From: Caballeronia insecticola
GTDB lineage: Bacteria; Pseudomonadota; Gammaproteobacteria; Burkholderiales; Burkholderiaceae
Reading direction: 5' to 3'
DNA: 64,000 nucleotides
Assembly (NCBI RefSeq): GCF_000402035.1
Contig: NC_021289.1
Location: 248,001-312,000, forward strand
The notes under the pieces were generated by a model. It saw only the letters and a program-made list of their open reading frames with translations. It was not told where the DNA came from and searched no databases. Numbering within the stretch: position 1 is the first letter of the stretch; the number at the start of each line of letters is the position of its first letter. This document shows, in pieces, positions 35,640 through 45,064 of the stretch. The position numbers and the translations under genes were made by a program.

Positions 35640-36716
35640 GTGGCCGACGCCACGCAAGACACGACCCGCATCGACGACACGCGTATCGGCGCGGTGCGTC
35701 CGCTGATCTCGCCCGCGCTTCTGCTCGACGAACTGCCGGTCACGCCCGGCGTGCAGACGCTCGTCGAAGACAGCCGCGCCGCCATCGCCAATATTCTGCA
35801 TGGCCGCGATGACCGGCTCGTGGTCGTGGTCGGCCCGTGCTCCATTCACGATCACGATCAGGCGATGGAATACGCCCGCCGCCTGCGCGTCGTGGCGGAA
35901 CAACTGCGCGACGATCTCTTCATCGTGATGCGCGTGTACTTCGAGAAGCCGCGCACGACGGTCGGCTGGAAAGGCTATATCAACGATCCGCGTCTGGACG
36001 GCAGCTTCCGCATCAACGAAGGCCTGCGCCGCGCGCGCGAACTTCTGCTCGACATCAGCGGACTCGGTCTGCCGACCGCAACCGAATTCCTCGATTTGCT
36101 GAGCCCGCAATACATTGCCGATCTGATCGCGTGGGGCGCCATCGGGGCGCGCACGACCGAGAGCCAGAGCCATCGGCAACTGGCGTCGGGGCTGTCGTGT
36201 CCCATCGGCTTCAAGAACGGCACTGACGGCGGTGTGCAGGTCGCATCCGATGCCATCGTCGCAGCGCGCGCGAGCCACGCGTTCATGGGCATGACGAAGA
36301 TGGGCATGGCCGCGATCTTCGAAACCCGCGGCAACGACGACTGTCACGTCATTCTGCGCGGCGGCAAGAAGGGGCCGAACTACGACAGCGAAAGCGTCGC
36401 CGAGGCATGCGCGTCGCTGGCGGCGCTCGGCCAGCGCGAACAAGTGATGATCGACTGCTCGCACGCCAACTCGAACAAGTCGCATCTGCGTCAGGTGGAT
36501 GTCGCGCAGGACATCGCGCGTCAGCTGGAAGCAGGCGAGCGGCGCATTACCGGCGTGATGATCGAGAGCCATCTGGAAGAGGGCCGTCAGGACCTGAAGC
36601 CGGGCGTGCCGCTCAAACACGGCGTATCGATCACCGATGCGTGTCTCGGCTGGACGCAGAGCGAGCCGGTGCTCGAACTGCTCGCGCAAGCGGTGAGAAA
36701 GCGCCGCGCGGGCTGA
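35640..36716 (+). CDS. aroG: 3-deoxy-7-phosphoheptulonate (DAHP) synthase, class I
   Basis: First step of the shikimate pathway: PEP plus erythrose 4-phosphate to DAHP. Motifs: VVVGPCSIHDHDQAMEYARRL, KPRTTVGWKGYINDP, IGARTTESQSHRQLASGLSCPIGFKNGT, ILRGGKKGPNY and MIDCSHANSNK with metal ligands. I choose the GTG at 35640 because it has AGGAGG five bases upstream and yields 358 residues, the family size. An ATG at 35583 would give 377 residues and has no ribosome site. Confidence 0.93.
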   Translation: MADATQDTTRIDDTRIGAVRPLISPALLLDELPVTPGVQTLVEDSRAAIANILHGRDDRLVVVVGPCSIHDHDQAMEYARRLRVVAEQLRDDLFIVMRVYFEKPRTTVGWKGYINDPRLDGSFRINEGLRRARELLLDISGLGLPTATEFLDLLSPQYIADLIAWGAIGARTTESQSHRQLASGLSCPIGFKNGTDGGVQVASDAIVAARASHAFMGMTKMGMAAIFETRGNDDCHVILRGGKKGPNYDSESVAEACASLAALGQREQVMIDCSHANSNKSHLRQVDVAQDIARQLEAGERRITGVMIESHLEEGRQDLKPGVPLKHGVSITDACLGWTQSEPVLELLAQAVRKRRAG

Positions 36717-36724
36717 TGGTTCGC

Positions 36725-36754
36725 GATGCGCCTGTCGGGTTCGACAGGCGCATC
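36725..36754. terminator. Perfect 12-base hairpin between convergent aroG and the histidine kinase
   Basis: GATGCGCCTGTC and GACAGGCGCATC are exact complements with a six-base loop. It starts nine bases after the aroG stop and ends 15 bases before the kinase stop. T-tracts are weak, but position and symmetry suggest a bidirectional terminator. Confidence 0.55.
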
Positions 36755-36768
36755 GCTACGTTCTAGCG

Positions 36769-39700
36769 TTACCGTACCGCCGCCGCATTCAACGCATTGA
36801 TCAACGCGAGCGGATCGAACGGCTTGCGTAGCTGAATGGCTTTCGGCAACGCGCGCCGTTCATCGTCATTCAAAGCAAGGTCGTAGCCGGTCACGAACAC
36901 GACGCCGAGTTCCGGCATCTCGCGGCACGCCTCGATCGCAAGCTCGACGCCCGATTTCCCCGCGAGATCGACATCCGTCAGCAGCAACTCGAAGCGATGC
37001 TCTCGCAGCAGCGTCAGCGCTTCCTCTACGCTGCACGCTTCCATCAGATCGAGCCCGAACGTGCGCAGCAATTCGGCGCTGCTCGTGCGCACGAGTTCGT
37101 TGTCTTCGACGAACAGCACACGCATGCGCGACACGGCGTCGGCTCCAACGGTATCGACCGCATCGGGCACGCTGGCATCCACATCGGCATCCGCTGTGGC
37201 CGGCGCCGCATCCCGCACGCGCAGTCCGAGCACATAGCGCACCTTGCGCGCGAGCGCTTCGTGCGTATAAGGCTTGCTCAGCAGATCGATGCCCTCGTCG
37301 AGCCGTCCCGCATGCACGATGGCGTTGTCCGTATATCCCGACGTGAACAGCACCGCGATACCCGGCACGCGCTCGCGCGCCTTGCGCGCCAGTTCGGTGC
37401 TGCGCAGCGGCCCGGGCATCACGACATCGGTGAATAGCAAATCCACCGGCACGCCGCTCTCGACGATGGCCAGCGCGCTCTGTGCATCCTTCGCGCGCAG
37501 CACGCGATAGCCGAGTTCGGCCAGCATTTCGACGACGGTCGCGCGCACTTCTTCGTCGTCCTCGACCACGAGGATGGTTTCGCTGCCGCCTTTCGCGGGA
37601 CCCGCATCGATGCTCGTTTCGAGGTCTTCCTCCTGACGCGCGCGCGGCAGATAGATGCGCACCGTCGTGCCGATGCCTTCCTCGCTATACACCTTTACGT
37701 GGCCGCCGGATTGCTTGACGAAGCCATACACCATCGACAGGCCGAGCCCGGTGCCCTGACCTTCGCGCTTGGTCGTGAAGAACGGCTCGAACGCGCGCTC
37801 CTGCACTTCGGGCGACATGCCCGAGCCCGTGTCCGTCACCGCGACCATCACGTACTGGCCCGGCGCGACGTCGGCGTTGCGCATCGCGTAGGTTTCGTCG
37901 AGCCACGCGTTGCCCGCTTCGATCGTGAGCCTGCCGTGGCCTTTCATCGCGTCGCGCGCGTTGATTGCGAGATTGAGCAGCGCGTTCTCGACCTGAAACG
38001 GATCGACGAGCGTATTCCACAAGCCGCCCGACACAACCGTTTCGATCTCGATGCCGTCGCCGAGCGCGCGGCGGAACATGTCGTCGAGACCGCGCACGAA
38101 GCGGCCCAGATTGACGACCTTCGGCGCGAGCGGCTGACGCCGTCCGAACGCGAGCAGTTGCGACGCCAGATTCGCGCCGCGCGCGACGCCCGCGAGCGCG
38201 TTGCGCACGCGTTGCTCGGGCTTGTCCTGCCCGGCGACGTCCTTCGCGAGCAACTGGAGATTGCCGCCGATCACTTGCAGCAGGTTGTTGAAGTCGTGCG
38301 CGACGCCGCCCGTTAATTTGCCGATGGCTTCCATCTTCTGCGCCATGCGCAGCGCCTCTTCGGCGTGACGCAGTGCGTCGGCGGTTTCGCGGTCGGACGT
38401 GACGTCGCGCCCGACGCCGTGGATACGTCGCGTGCGCGGATCGAGCGAGACGTTCCACGCGATCCAGCGCCAGCCGCCGTCCGAGCGCCCGAGCCGGCAT
38501 TCGTAACGCGCGGGCGCGCCGCTCGCACGCAGGTGCTCGAGTTCCGCGGCGGCAAACGCCGCGTCGTCCGGATGCACCAGATCCATCACCGTGTGCGAGT
38601 GCAGCCGCTGCGAGTCGAAGCCGAGCAGGGTGGTCCATGACGGGCTCACGCGCAGCAGCGCGCCCTCGAAGCTCGCCACGTAGAACAGGTCTTCGCTCAG
38701 TTCCCACAGACGGTCGCGGTCCGCGACGGCATCGGCGACGCGCCGCTCCAGCGTCTCGTTCAGCTCGCGCAACGCTTGCTGCGCCCGGGTGCGCTCGGCG
38801 ATCTCGTCCTGCGCCGCCTGAAAAAGCCGCGCATTGTCGATTGCGATGGCCGCCTGCGCCGCGATGCCCGCGAGGATTCGCTCCGAGCGTTCCGTGAACA
38901 CGCCCGGCTCCGGATGCCCGAAGAACAGGCCGCCGAGCACTTCGCCCGTGCGCGACATGACCGGCGCGGCGAGATAGCTGCACACGGCGAGATGGCCCTT
39001 CGGCATGCCTTGATGCGGCGCGTTCCGGCCGTAGCGCGGATCTTTCGTGATGTCGTCCGAGCGCACGATGCCGACGCCCTCGAAGGTCGGCCCGAACACG
39101 GCGGTGTTGCGCGGCATCGGAAACTGGGCGAACGTGTCCTTCGGCACGCCCGACAGCGTGTAGAGCGTGTAGCGGCCGCCTTGTTCGTCGATGACGTTGT
39201 AGAAGAACGAGCCGAACGCGGCGCCGGTGAGTTCCGTGGCGGCATCGACGACAACTTGCACCGCGCGGCTCAGTTCGAGCTCGCCCGCGACCGTCGTGCC
39301 GACGCGATTGAGGATTTCCAGCGTGCGCGATTCGTCGCGCAGTCGCTGCTCGGTCTCGTGCCGCAGCCGCGCGAGCCGCAGATTGCTCGCCACGCGCGCA
39401 AGCAGCTCGCGCGCGGAAAAGGGCTTGGTCAGATAATCGTCGGCGCCGGCTTCGAGGCCGTCCATGCGCGCCTCCTCGCCCGCGCGCGCCGACAGCAGCA
39501 CGACCGGCGTCTCGCGCAACGACGCGTCCTCGCGCAGCGCCTGCAAGAGGCCGAAGCCGTCGAGGCGCGGCATCATCACGTCGGAGACGATCACTTCGGG
39601 CGGCGTTTCGCGGGCCAGGGCGAGCGCGGCTTCGCCGTCGGCGGCGACCATCACGTCGTGACCCGCGCCGGCCAGCATGCGGCGCATGTAGTCGCGCAGA

Positions 39701-41652
39701 TCCGCATTGTCGTCGACGACGAGCACGCGCCCCGACAGCGCGTTCCGGGCGGCCTGTGCACCGAGCGGCGCGTCTTCCTCGTTCGCCACCGCGCCCGCGC
39801 CGGGCCGTTCGTCCGCGTCCGGCATCCAGCGCATGGCGGCATCGACATAAGTGCGCGCGCGTACGCTCGCTTCGGCGCGCGGCGAAGCGTGGCGGACGGC
39901 GTCGGATTCGCGCAATTCCGGCAGCGCGACGATGAAACGCGTGCCCGCGCCCAGCCGGCTCTCGACGCGAATCGTGCCGCCGTGCAGCTTGACGAGTTCC
40001 TGCACCATCGCGAGACCGATGCCGCTGCCTTCCAGCGACCGTCCCGCCGCGCCCGCCACGCGATGAAAGCGCTCGAACACGCGCGCGAGTTCGTGCTCCG
40101 GAATGCCGATGCCCGTATCGCGCACGCTCAGCTCGACGCCGCGGCCCGCATCCGCGTGCAGCGAAATCTGGATGACCCCGTAGAACGTGAACTTGAACGC
40201 GTTCGACAGCAAATTCATCACGATCTTTTCCCACATGTCGCGGTCGACCGTCGCGACGATGGGTGTCGAGGGAATGTCGATGTCGAGGCGCAGCCCCGCC
40301 GTCTCGATCGCCGAGCGGAACAGCGACGCGAGCTCGGCCGTGAACCCGGCGATGTCGGTCGGCTGGCGATGAATCTCGATGCGCCCGGCCTCGATGCGCG
40401 AGAAATCGAGCAGCGCGTTGACGAGCTTCAGCAGCCGCAGCCCGTTGCGATGCATGATCTCGACGACCCGCCTGTCTTCCGGATCGATGCGTCCGGGGCT
40501 CGCGAGCAGTTCTTCGAGCGGCCCGAGCATCAGCGTGAGCGGCGTCCTGAATTCGTGGCTGATGTTCGAGAAGAACGTGGTCTTGGCGCGGTCGATCTCG
40601 GCGAGCGCTTCGGCGCGGCGGCGTTCTTCGTCGTAAGCATGCGCGTAGCCGATAGCTGCGCCGATCTGCCCCGCGACGAGATTCATGAACGCGCGATAGC
40701 CTTCGTCGAAGAGCCGGTACGGGTTGAGCGCGGCGATCAGAACGCCCGCGCGCCCCGTTTCGCCCGACGGCGCGACGGGCAGCAGCACCGCGCTCTCCGG
40801 CGCGACGTTCCACGCGCCCGTGGGCAGCGGGACATCGAACCGCTGTTGCAGATTCGACAGGACGCGCGGCTGGTTGTCGTGCAGGACATCCTGAAACGGC
40901 CACGGGTCAGCGTGTGCGGCATGCAGGATTGCGGGCGCGGCCGGGTGTCCCGGCTCGATGCCGCACGCGCCGACGAGCGTCGCCGTCTCGCCGCCCGGTT
41001 CGGCCGCATAGAGCAGCGCGAAGGGCATGTCGCGCGATGCGCTGTCGAGCGCGTTCATCGACCGTTCGCACGCCTCGCGCCACGTGCGCGCATCGGCGGC
41101 GGACGCCGCGAGTTCGCGCAGCGCGAGCAACTGGCGCTCGCCGAGCACGCGCTGGGTATCGTCGCTGTTGGCGCAGATGATGCCGCCCGCGCCGCCGCGG
41201 TCATCCGGAACCGGGCTGTAGGAGAACGTGTAATACGTTTCCTCGGGGAAGCCGTTGCGCTCCATGATGAGCAGCTTCTGTTCGACGAAGATGCCCTCGA
41301 TGCCCGCGAGCGCCGTGTCGAGCAGCGGACCGATCTCGTTCCAGATCTCGCGCCAGACGAGCGAGGTCGGCCGGCCGAGCGCGTGCGGATGCTTGCCGCC
41401 GATGATCGACTTGTACGCGTCGTTATAGAAGAACAGCAGGTCCGGCCCCCAGCCGACCCAGATCGGCTGGCGCGAGGTCAGCATGATGCGGATGGCCGTC
41501 TTGAGGCTCTGCGGCCAGTGCTCGGGCGCGCCGAGCGCGGTCTGCGTCCAGTCCGCATTGCGGATGAGCGCGCCCATTTCGCCGCCGCCCAGGAGGAAGC
41601 TCGGATCGGCCCCGTGCGTCCTCGAATCCGCGATCAGATGGTCAGCTTTCAT
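36769..41652 (-). CDS. Hybrid histidine kinase with two kinase cores and three receiver domains
   Basis: 1627 residues, no transmembrane segment. Order: PAS-like (about 25-165), GAF (about 175-335), HisKA with FSNISHEFRTPL (H366), ATPase domain (about 470-600), receiver with D691, GAF (about 800-960), PAS (about 970-1085), second HisKA with GGVAHDFNNLLQ (H1119), second ATPase domain (NARDAMKGHG; GTGLGLSMVYG), receivers with D1409 and D1560. It starts at MKADHLIADS, with GAGGAGA upstream. No DNA-binding output is present, so signal leaves by phosphotransfer to an unlinked regulator. The repeated kinase module suggests fusion of two sensors. Confidence 0.9.
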   Translation of the reverse strand: MKADHLIADSRTHGADPSFLLGGGEMGALIRNADWTQTALGAPEHWPQSLKTAIRIMLTSRQPIWVGWGPDLLFFYNDAYKSIIGGKHPHALGRPTSLVWREIWNEIGPLLDTALAGIEGIFVEQKLLIMERNGFPEETYYTFSYSPVPDDRGGAGGIICANSDDTQRVLGERQLLALRELAASAADARTWREACERSMNALDSASRDMPFALLYAAEPGGETATLVGACGIEPGHPAAPAILHAAHADPWPFQDVLHDNQPRVLSNLQQRFDVPLPTGAWNVAPESAVLLPVAPSGETGRAGVLIAALNPYRLFDEGYRAFMNLVAGQIGAAIGYAHAYDEERRRAEALAEIDRAKTTFFSNISHEFRTPLTLMLGPLEELLASPGRIDPEDRRVVEIMHRNGLRLLKLVNALLDFSRIEAGRIEIHRQPTDIAGFTAELASLFRSAIETAGLRLDIDIPSTPIVATVDRDMWEKIVMNLLSNAFKFTFYGVIQISLHADAGRGVELSVRDTGIGIPEHELARVFERFHRVAGAAGRSLEGSGIGLAMVQELVKLHGGTIRVESRLGAGTRFIVALPELRESDAVRHASPRAEASVRARTYVDAAMRWMPDADERPGAGAVANEEDAPLGAQAARNALSGRVLVVDDNADLRDYMRRMLAGAGHDVMVAADGEAALALARETPPEVIVSDVMMPRLDGFGLLQALREDASLRETPVVLLSARAGEEARMDGLEAGADDYLTKPFSARELLARVASNLRLARLRHETEQRLRDESRTLEILNRVGTTVAGELELSRAVQVVVDAATELTGAAFGSFFYNVIDEQGGRYTLYTLSGVPKDTFAQFPMPRNTAVFGPTFEGVGIVRSDDITKDPRYGRNAPHQGMPKGHLAVCSYLAAPVMSRTGEVLGGLFFGHPEPGVFTERSERILAGIAAQAAIAIDNARLFQAAQDEIAERTRAQQALRELNETLERRVADAVADRDRLWELSEDLFYVASFEGALLRVSPSWTTLLGFDSQRLHSHTVMDLVHPDDAAFAAAELEHLRASGAPARYECRLGRSDGGWRWIAWNVSLDPRTRRIHGVGRDVTSDRETADALRHAEEALRMAQKMEAIGKLTGGVAHDFNNLLQVIGGNLQLLAKDVAGQDKPEQRVRNALAGVARGANLASQLLAFGRRQPLAPKVVNLGRFVRGLDDMFRRALGDGIEIETVVSGGLWNTLVDPFQVENALLNLAINARDAMKGHGRLTIEAGNAWLDETYAMRNADVAPGQYVMVAVTDTGSGMSPEVQERAFEPFFTTKREGQGTGLGLSMVYGFVKQSGGHVKVYSEEGIGTTVRIYLPRARQEEDLETSIDAGPAKGGSETILVVEDDEEVRATVVEMLAELGYRVLRAKDAQSALAIVESGVPVDLLFTDVVMPGPLRSTELARKARERVPGIAVLFTSGYTDNAIVHAGRLDEGIDLLSKPYTHEALARKVRYVLGLRVRDAAPATADADVDASVPDAVDTVGADAVSRMRVLFVEDNELVRTSSAELLRTFGLDLMEACSVEEALTLLREHRFELLLTDVDLAGKSGVELAIEACREMPELGVVFVTGYDLALNDDERRALPKAIQLRKPFDPLALINALNAAAVR

Positions 41653-41948
41653 CGACGCTGGGTCTCCTCGGCCGGTCTCGATGTGGCGACTTAAACATTC
41701 CAGGTTGGCCGCTCGCGCGGACGGCCCGAACGGCCCGCGTGAGCGATGTCGAATTCTCGCATGGAAATATGCTTTCGTTGTACCCCGCCGCGTGCGCCGC
41801 AAGCCCATGGGTAAAGGCGCTCGGGGTATCGCGATGGGATCGTCAACGCAGGCGTACGCACACACGCCCATCCCGCACGGAACGCTTTTTGCTGAACCCG
41901 ATGCGAAGCAACGCGAATACTTCTCCCAGCTGGCCGATAGTCGAGACC
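41653..41948. other. Gap between the hybrid kinase and the DUF6723 gene
   Basis: 296 bases holding the divergent promoters. Frames reading leftwards into the kinase, or rightwards from 41739, lack ribosome sites. I see no recognisable element. Confidence 0.3.
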
Positions 41949-42215
41949 ATGTCCAAACCGATGCCGAAAACCACGCCAACATCAGGAGCAGGGTCGCACG
42001 AAGGCTTCGATATCTACGCATCGTACGTGGTGAATGCGACGGGCCTGCACATCGGCACGCTCAAGGTCGTCAGGAAGCGCGACAAGCGCGTGCTCTATCC
42101 GTTCGATGGCTGCGAGACCATCGGGCCGTTCGAATCCAGCGAGGATGCGCGGCGCGCGGCCGAAGCGCTCGGCCTGCGGATCGTCGCGGCGGATATCGCC
42201 AATCCGGAGCGTTAG
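41949..42215 (+). CDS. DUF6723 family protein
   Basis: 88 residues from the ATG at 41949. The core DIYASYVVNATGLHIGTLKVVRKRDKRVLYPFDGCETIGPFESSEDARRAAEALGLRIVAADIANPE matches a small cytosolic family common in Burkholderia sensu lato, of unknown role. A longer in-frame start at 41739 would add nonconserved residues. The ribosome site is weak (GAG). Confidence 0.7.
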   Translation: MSKPMPKTTPTSGAGSHEGFDIYASYVVNATGLHIGTLKVVRKRDKRVLYPFDGCETIGPFESSEDARRAAEALGLRIVAADIANPER

Positions 42216-42243
42216 CGTCGCGCCGATGCGTTTTGTCGCGAAT

Positions 42244-42350
42244 GTCCTATGACACTTGCTATGGGTAAGAAGCCCCGCAACATCGCGCGGCGATCGGCAA
42301 GAACCGCCCGCGCTTCGGGGAAAACCCCAGCATCGCGATCGTCCTAGGAC
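42244..42350. repeat. Paired GTCCTA(T/G)GAC motifs upstream of an MFS gene
   Basis: GTCCTATGAC at 42244-42253 and the perfect palindrome GTCCTAGGAC at 42341-42350 share nine of ten bases, 97 bases apart centre to centre. Both lie between the DUF6723 gene and the MFS start. A regulator binding both is possible. Confidence 0.35.
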
Positions 42351-42451
42351 ATGCGAGGCGGGCGGCATGCGTCTGTATCTTGAACTCAAGGCGGTGCATG
42401 GCGCGCGCACTTGGGCGCGGCACCGGTCACTGACGCATCCGGGAAACGACT

Positions 42452-43867
42452 ATGAGCTATGTGCAACCCTCCACCACGCAAGGCGACCAGACGGCGCAGG
42501 CGCCTGAGCGCGGACCGATCAGGCGCGCGATGGCCGCATCGGCCATTGGCAATGCGACCGAATGGTTCGATTACGGCATCTACAGCTACGGCCTCACCTA
42601 TATCTCGGCGGCGCTCTTCCCCGGCAGCACGGCGCAAGCCACGCTGTTCGCGCTCGCCACGTTCGCCATCTCGTTTCTCGTGCGTCCGCTCGGCGGGCTG
42701 TTCTGGGGGCCGCTCGGCGACAGGCTCGGCCGCAAGCATGTGCTGGCGCTGACCATCATCATCATGTCGATGGCGACGCTGCTCGTCGGCGTGTTGCCGT
42801 CGTATGCGAGCATCGGCATCTGGGCGCCGGCCTCGCTCGTCGTGCTGCGCATGATTCAGGGCTTCTCGACCGGCGGCGAATATGGCGGCGCGGCCACGTT
42901 CATGGCCGAGTATGCGCCGGATCACAAGCGCGGCTTTTGCGGCAGCTTCCTTGAATTCGGCACGCTCGCGGGCTTCTCGCTCGGCGCGTTCCTGATGCTC
43001 GGCTGCTCGGTGCTGCTGGGCAACGACGCCATGCACGCGTGGGGCTGGCGTCTGCCGTTTCTGGTCGCGGCGCCGCTGGGTCTGATCGGCCTGTATCTGC
43101 GTTCGAAGATGGAAGACACGCCCGTGTTTCGCGAGTGCGCCGAAGCGGCGGAGCGCGAGCATCACACCGGCGTGAAGCTGGGCGAACTGTTCGCGAACTA
43201 CTGGAAGCCGCTGCTTCAGCTCGGCGGTCTGGTCGTGGCGCTCAACGTGGTGAACTACGTGCTGCTCGCCTATATGCCGACTTTCATGAAGAAGGAACTC
43301 GGCATGAGCGACAACCTTTCGCTGTTGCTGCCGCTGCTCGGCATGTTGTCGATGATGGTGTTGCTGCCTTTCGCGGGCGCGCTGTCGGACCGTATCGGCC
43401 GCAAGAAGGTGTGGTGGCTGTCGCTCGTGGGCATTTTCGTCGCCGCCGTGCCGATGTTCACGCTGATGTCGCATGGCATCGCGGGCGCGTTGATCGGCCT
43501 CGGCGTGCTGGGCTTGCTGTACGTGCCGCAACTCGCGAGCATTTCGGCGATGTTCCCCGCGATGTTCCCGACGCAGGCGCGTTATGCGGGCATGGCGATC
43601 GCCTATAACCTGTCGACGTCGATCTTCGGCGGCACCGCGCCGATGGTCACCGACTGGCTGATCGGACGCACGGGCAGCACGCTGGTGCCGGCTTACTACA
43701 TGATGGGCGCGTGCGCGGTCGGCGCGGTGGCGTTACTGTTCGTCACGGAGACGGTGGGATGTTCGTTGCGCGGGCGGGAGATTCCGGGGCGGCGTGCGGT
43801 CGAGTCGCGTGATGTTGGTTCGCTGCCCAATGCGCACGATGCTTGGCCGGATCATCATCACGCTTGA
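42452..43867 (+). CDS. MHS-family MFS transporter, ProP-like
   Basis: 471 residues, twelve predicted helices. MHS signs: IGNATEWFDYGIYSYGLTYISAALFPG, RPLGGLFWGPLGDRLGRKHVLALTI, RMIQGFSTGGEYGGAATFMAEYAPDHKRGF and SDRIGRKKVWWLSL. It is related to proline/betaine and other osmolyte or carboxylate symporters; the exact substrate is unknown. The C-terminal 45 residues are polar and nonconserved. A terminator follows at 43889. Confidence 0.88.
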   Translation: MSYVQPSTTQGDQTAQAPERGPIRRAMAASAIGNATEWFDYGIYSYGLTYISAALFPGSTAQATLFALATFAISFLVRPLGGLFWGPLGDRLGRKHVLALTIIIMSMATLLVGVLPSYASIGIWAPASLVVLRMIQGFSTGGEYGGAATFMAEYAPDHKRGFCGSFLEFGTLAGFSLGAFLMLGCSVLLGNDAMHAWGWRLPFLVAAPLGLIGLYLRSKMEDTPVFRECAEAAEREHHTGVKLGELFANYWKPLLQLGGLVVALNVVNYVLLAYMPTFMKKELGMSDNLSLLLPLLGMLSMMVLLPFAGALSDRIGRKKVWWLSLVGIFVAAVPMFTLMSHGIAGALIGLGVLGLLYVPQLASISAMFPAMFPTQARYAGMAIAYNLSTSIFGGTAPMVTDWLIGRTGSTLVPAYYMMGACAVGAVALLFVTETVGCSLRGREIPGRRAVESRDVGSLPNAHDAWPDHHHA

Positions 43868-43888
43868 TGGTGATGGCTTGGAGATAAG

Positions 43889-43926
43889 CACGGCCCGGTG
43901 TGGAAGCGCCGGGCTGTGTTTGTTTT
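43889..43926 (+). terminator. Rho-independent terminator of the MFS gene
   Basis: CACGGCCCGG pairs with CCGGGCTGTG (one G-U wobble) around a ten-base loop, followed by TTTGTTTT on the plus strand. It starts 22 bases after the MFS stop. Confidence 0.75.
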
Positions 43927-43947
43927 CGATCGCTTCTTTCATGAAAA

Positions 43948-43971
43948 TGGAAAAGCCACCCGAAGGTGGCT
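43948..43971 (-). terminator. Second minus-strand terminator behind the methyltransferase
   Basis: AGCCACC-(TTCG)-GGTGGCT, read on the minus strand, followed by TTTT. It lies 47 bases beyond the methyltransferase stop. Confidence 0.65.
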
Positions 43972-43989
43972 TGTGCTCGTGCCGGTCGC

Positions 43990-44012
43990 AGAAAGCCGCC
44001 TCGAGGGCGGCT
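43990..44012 (-). terminator. First minus-strand terminator behind the methyltransferase
   Basis: Seven-base perfect stem AGCCGCC/GGCGGCT with a five-base loop, then TTTC on the minus strand, six bases after the methyltransferase stop. With the next hairpin it forms a tandem. Confidence 0.6.
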
Positions 44013-44017
44013 GCTGG

Positions 44018-45064
44018 CTAGCCCGTTCTGACCTTTGGCTCGCGAACGAAGACAGCCCGAAGAGATGTCACAACCTTCCTCATCGGAGAGGTGATCTTCC
44101 ACGACGTAGATTCTTCGATGTCGCTCAGCCGCGCCCGCAGCGCCGCGTTTTCCAGCTTGATCGCAATGACATCGGGCGACTCGTCACCTGGGGCGCGACT
44201 GTTGGACGCCTGTTCGCCTTGCACTTTGCGGATAAGGTTTGTCCGAATGTGAAAGTATTCGTCCTTCGAGTATTCGGGCAACCAGTCATCGCCCATGGCC
44301 GTGAGGCGCGCATAAAACTCGAAGCCCGCACTTTCGACCGATTCGATCTTGAATTTGAGCAGCCCGAGAACTGAAAGATCCAGTACAAACAGTTCAAAGA
44401 GTGAAGGCGTCAGCGTCCAGCAGTGGGCATCGTTGTATTGTCGGTCACCCGTGCTGATCTGCGCTGTCCAGAAATCGAAGCCATATTGAATGTTGTTGGT
44501 CGGCTCTATCTCTGAACTGTTGACTGCCAATCCAAAGGCTCCCGAGCCGTTGTAAAGTGCCCCGAGCTGATGCGCCTCGAAAACCTGCTTGAGCGTCGGC
44601 TTCCGGCGTTCGTCGAAGTATGCTTCAAGCCAGTCGCCCAAAGAGCTATGCGGCCTGAAGTGGTCGAAGCATCCGCGCTTATCCGGAATGGCCATCGACA
44701 ACACCCCGCCGCGCCGCAAAACGTGACTGCAACCCTGCAGGAATTTTATCGGGTCGGGGACATGTTCAAGATTATGCGAAGAGATGATGTAATCTATCTC
44801 TCCCAGCAAGCCTCTATCTGAAACGATCGACTCGATTTCGACGGATGATCCGACAAGGTCGACACTTTCGATTTGAGATAGCTGTTGACCGGAAACGCTT
44901 TTGTCCTCTGATGCCTTGGATAGAAGCGTCTCCGTATCGTAAACATCAAGCGAAAGACAATTGAAACCGTCCTGCTTCGGAGCGACAGGATTAAACCACG
45001 GGCCAATCTCGATGCCCTTCTGATCTCGCGTAACACCATTGAGAATCTTAGCTATCCTGTCCAT
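44018..45064 (-). CDS. Class I SAM-dependent methyltransferase, polysaccharide-cluster type
   Basis: 348 residues. The N-terminal half is a Methyltransf_11-like fold: GIEIGPWFNPVAPKQDGFNCLSLDVYD (SAM-binding start), EIDYIISSHNLEHVPDPIKFLQGCSHVLRRGGVLSMAIPDKRGCFD. The C-terminus ends with a coiled coil and ESTSWKITSPMRKV, a tail frequent in glycosyltransferases and methyltransferases of O-antigen or capsule loci. No other surface polysaccharide gene is adjacent. Base composition is visibly poorer in GC than the flanking genes, suggesting transfer. The ribosome site is weak; a GTG 15 bases upstream is an alternative start. Confidence 0.82.
   Translation of the reverse strand: MDRIAKILNGVTRDQKGIEIGPWFNPVAPKQDGFNCLSLDVYDTETLLSKASEDKSVSGQQLSQIESVDLVGSSVEIESIVSDRGLLGEIDYIISSHNLEHVPDPIKFLQGCSHVLRRGGVLSMAIPDKRGCFDHFRPHSSLGDWLEAYFDERRKPTLKQVFEAHQLGALYNGSGAFGLAVNSSEIEPTNNIQYGFDFWTAQISTGDRQYNDAHCWTLTPSLFELFVLDLSVLGLLKFKIESVESAGFEFYARLTAMGDDWLPEYSKDEYFHIRTNLIRKVQGEQASNSRAPGDESPDVIAIKLENAALRARLSDIEESTSWKITSPMRKVVTSLRAVFVREPKVRTG

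Noticed and set aside
37685..41694. Two very long frames (about 1070 codons minus, about 970 codons plus)
   Set aside because: Shadows of the hybrid kinase in other frames; all kinase and receiver motifs fall in the chosen frame.
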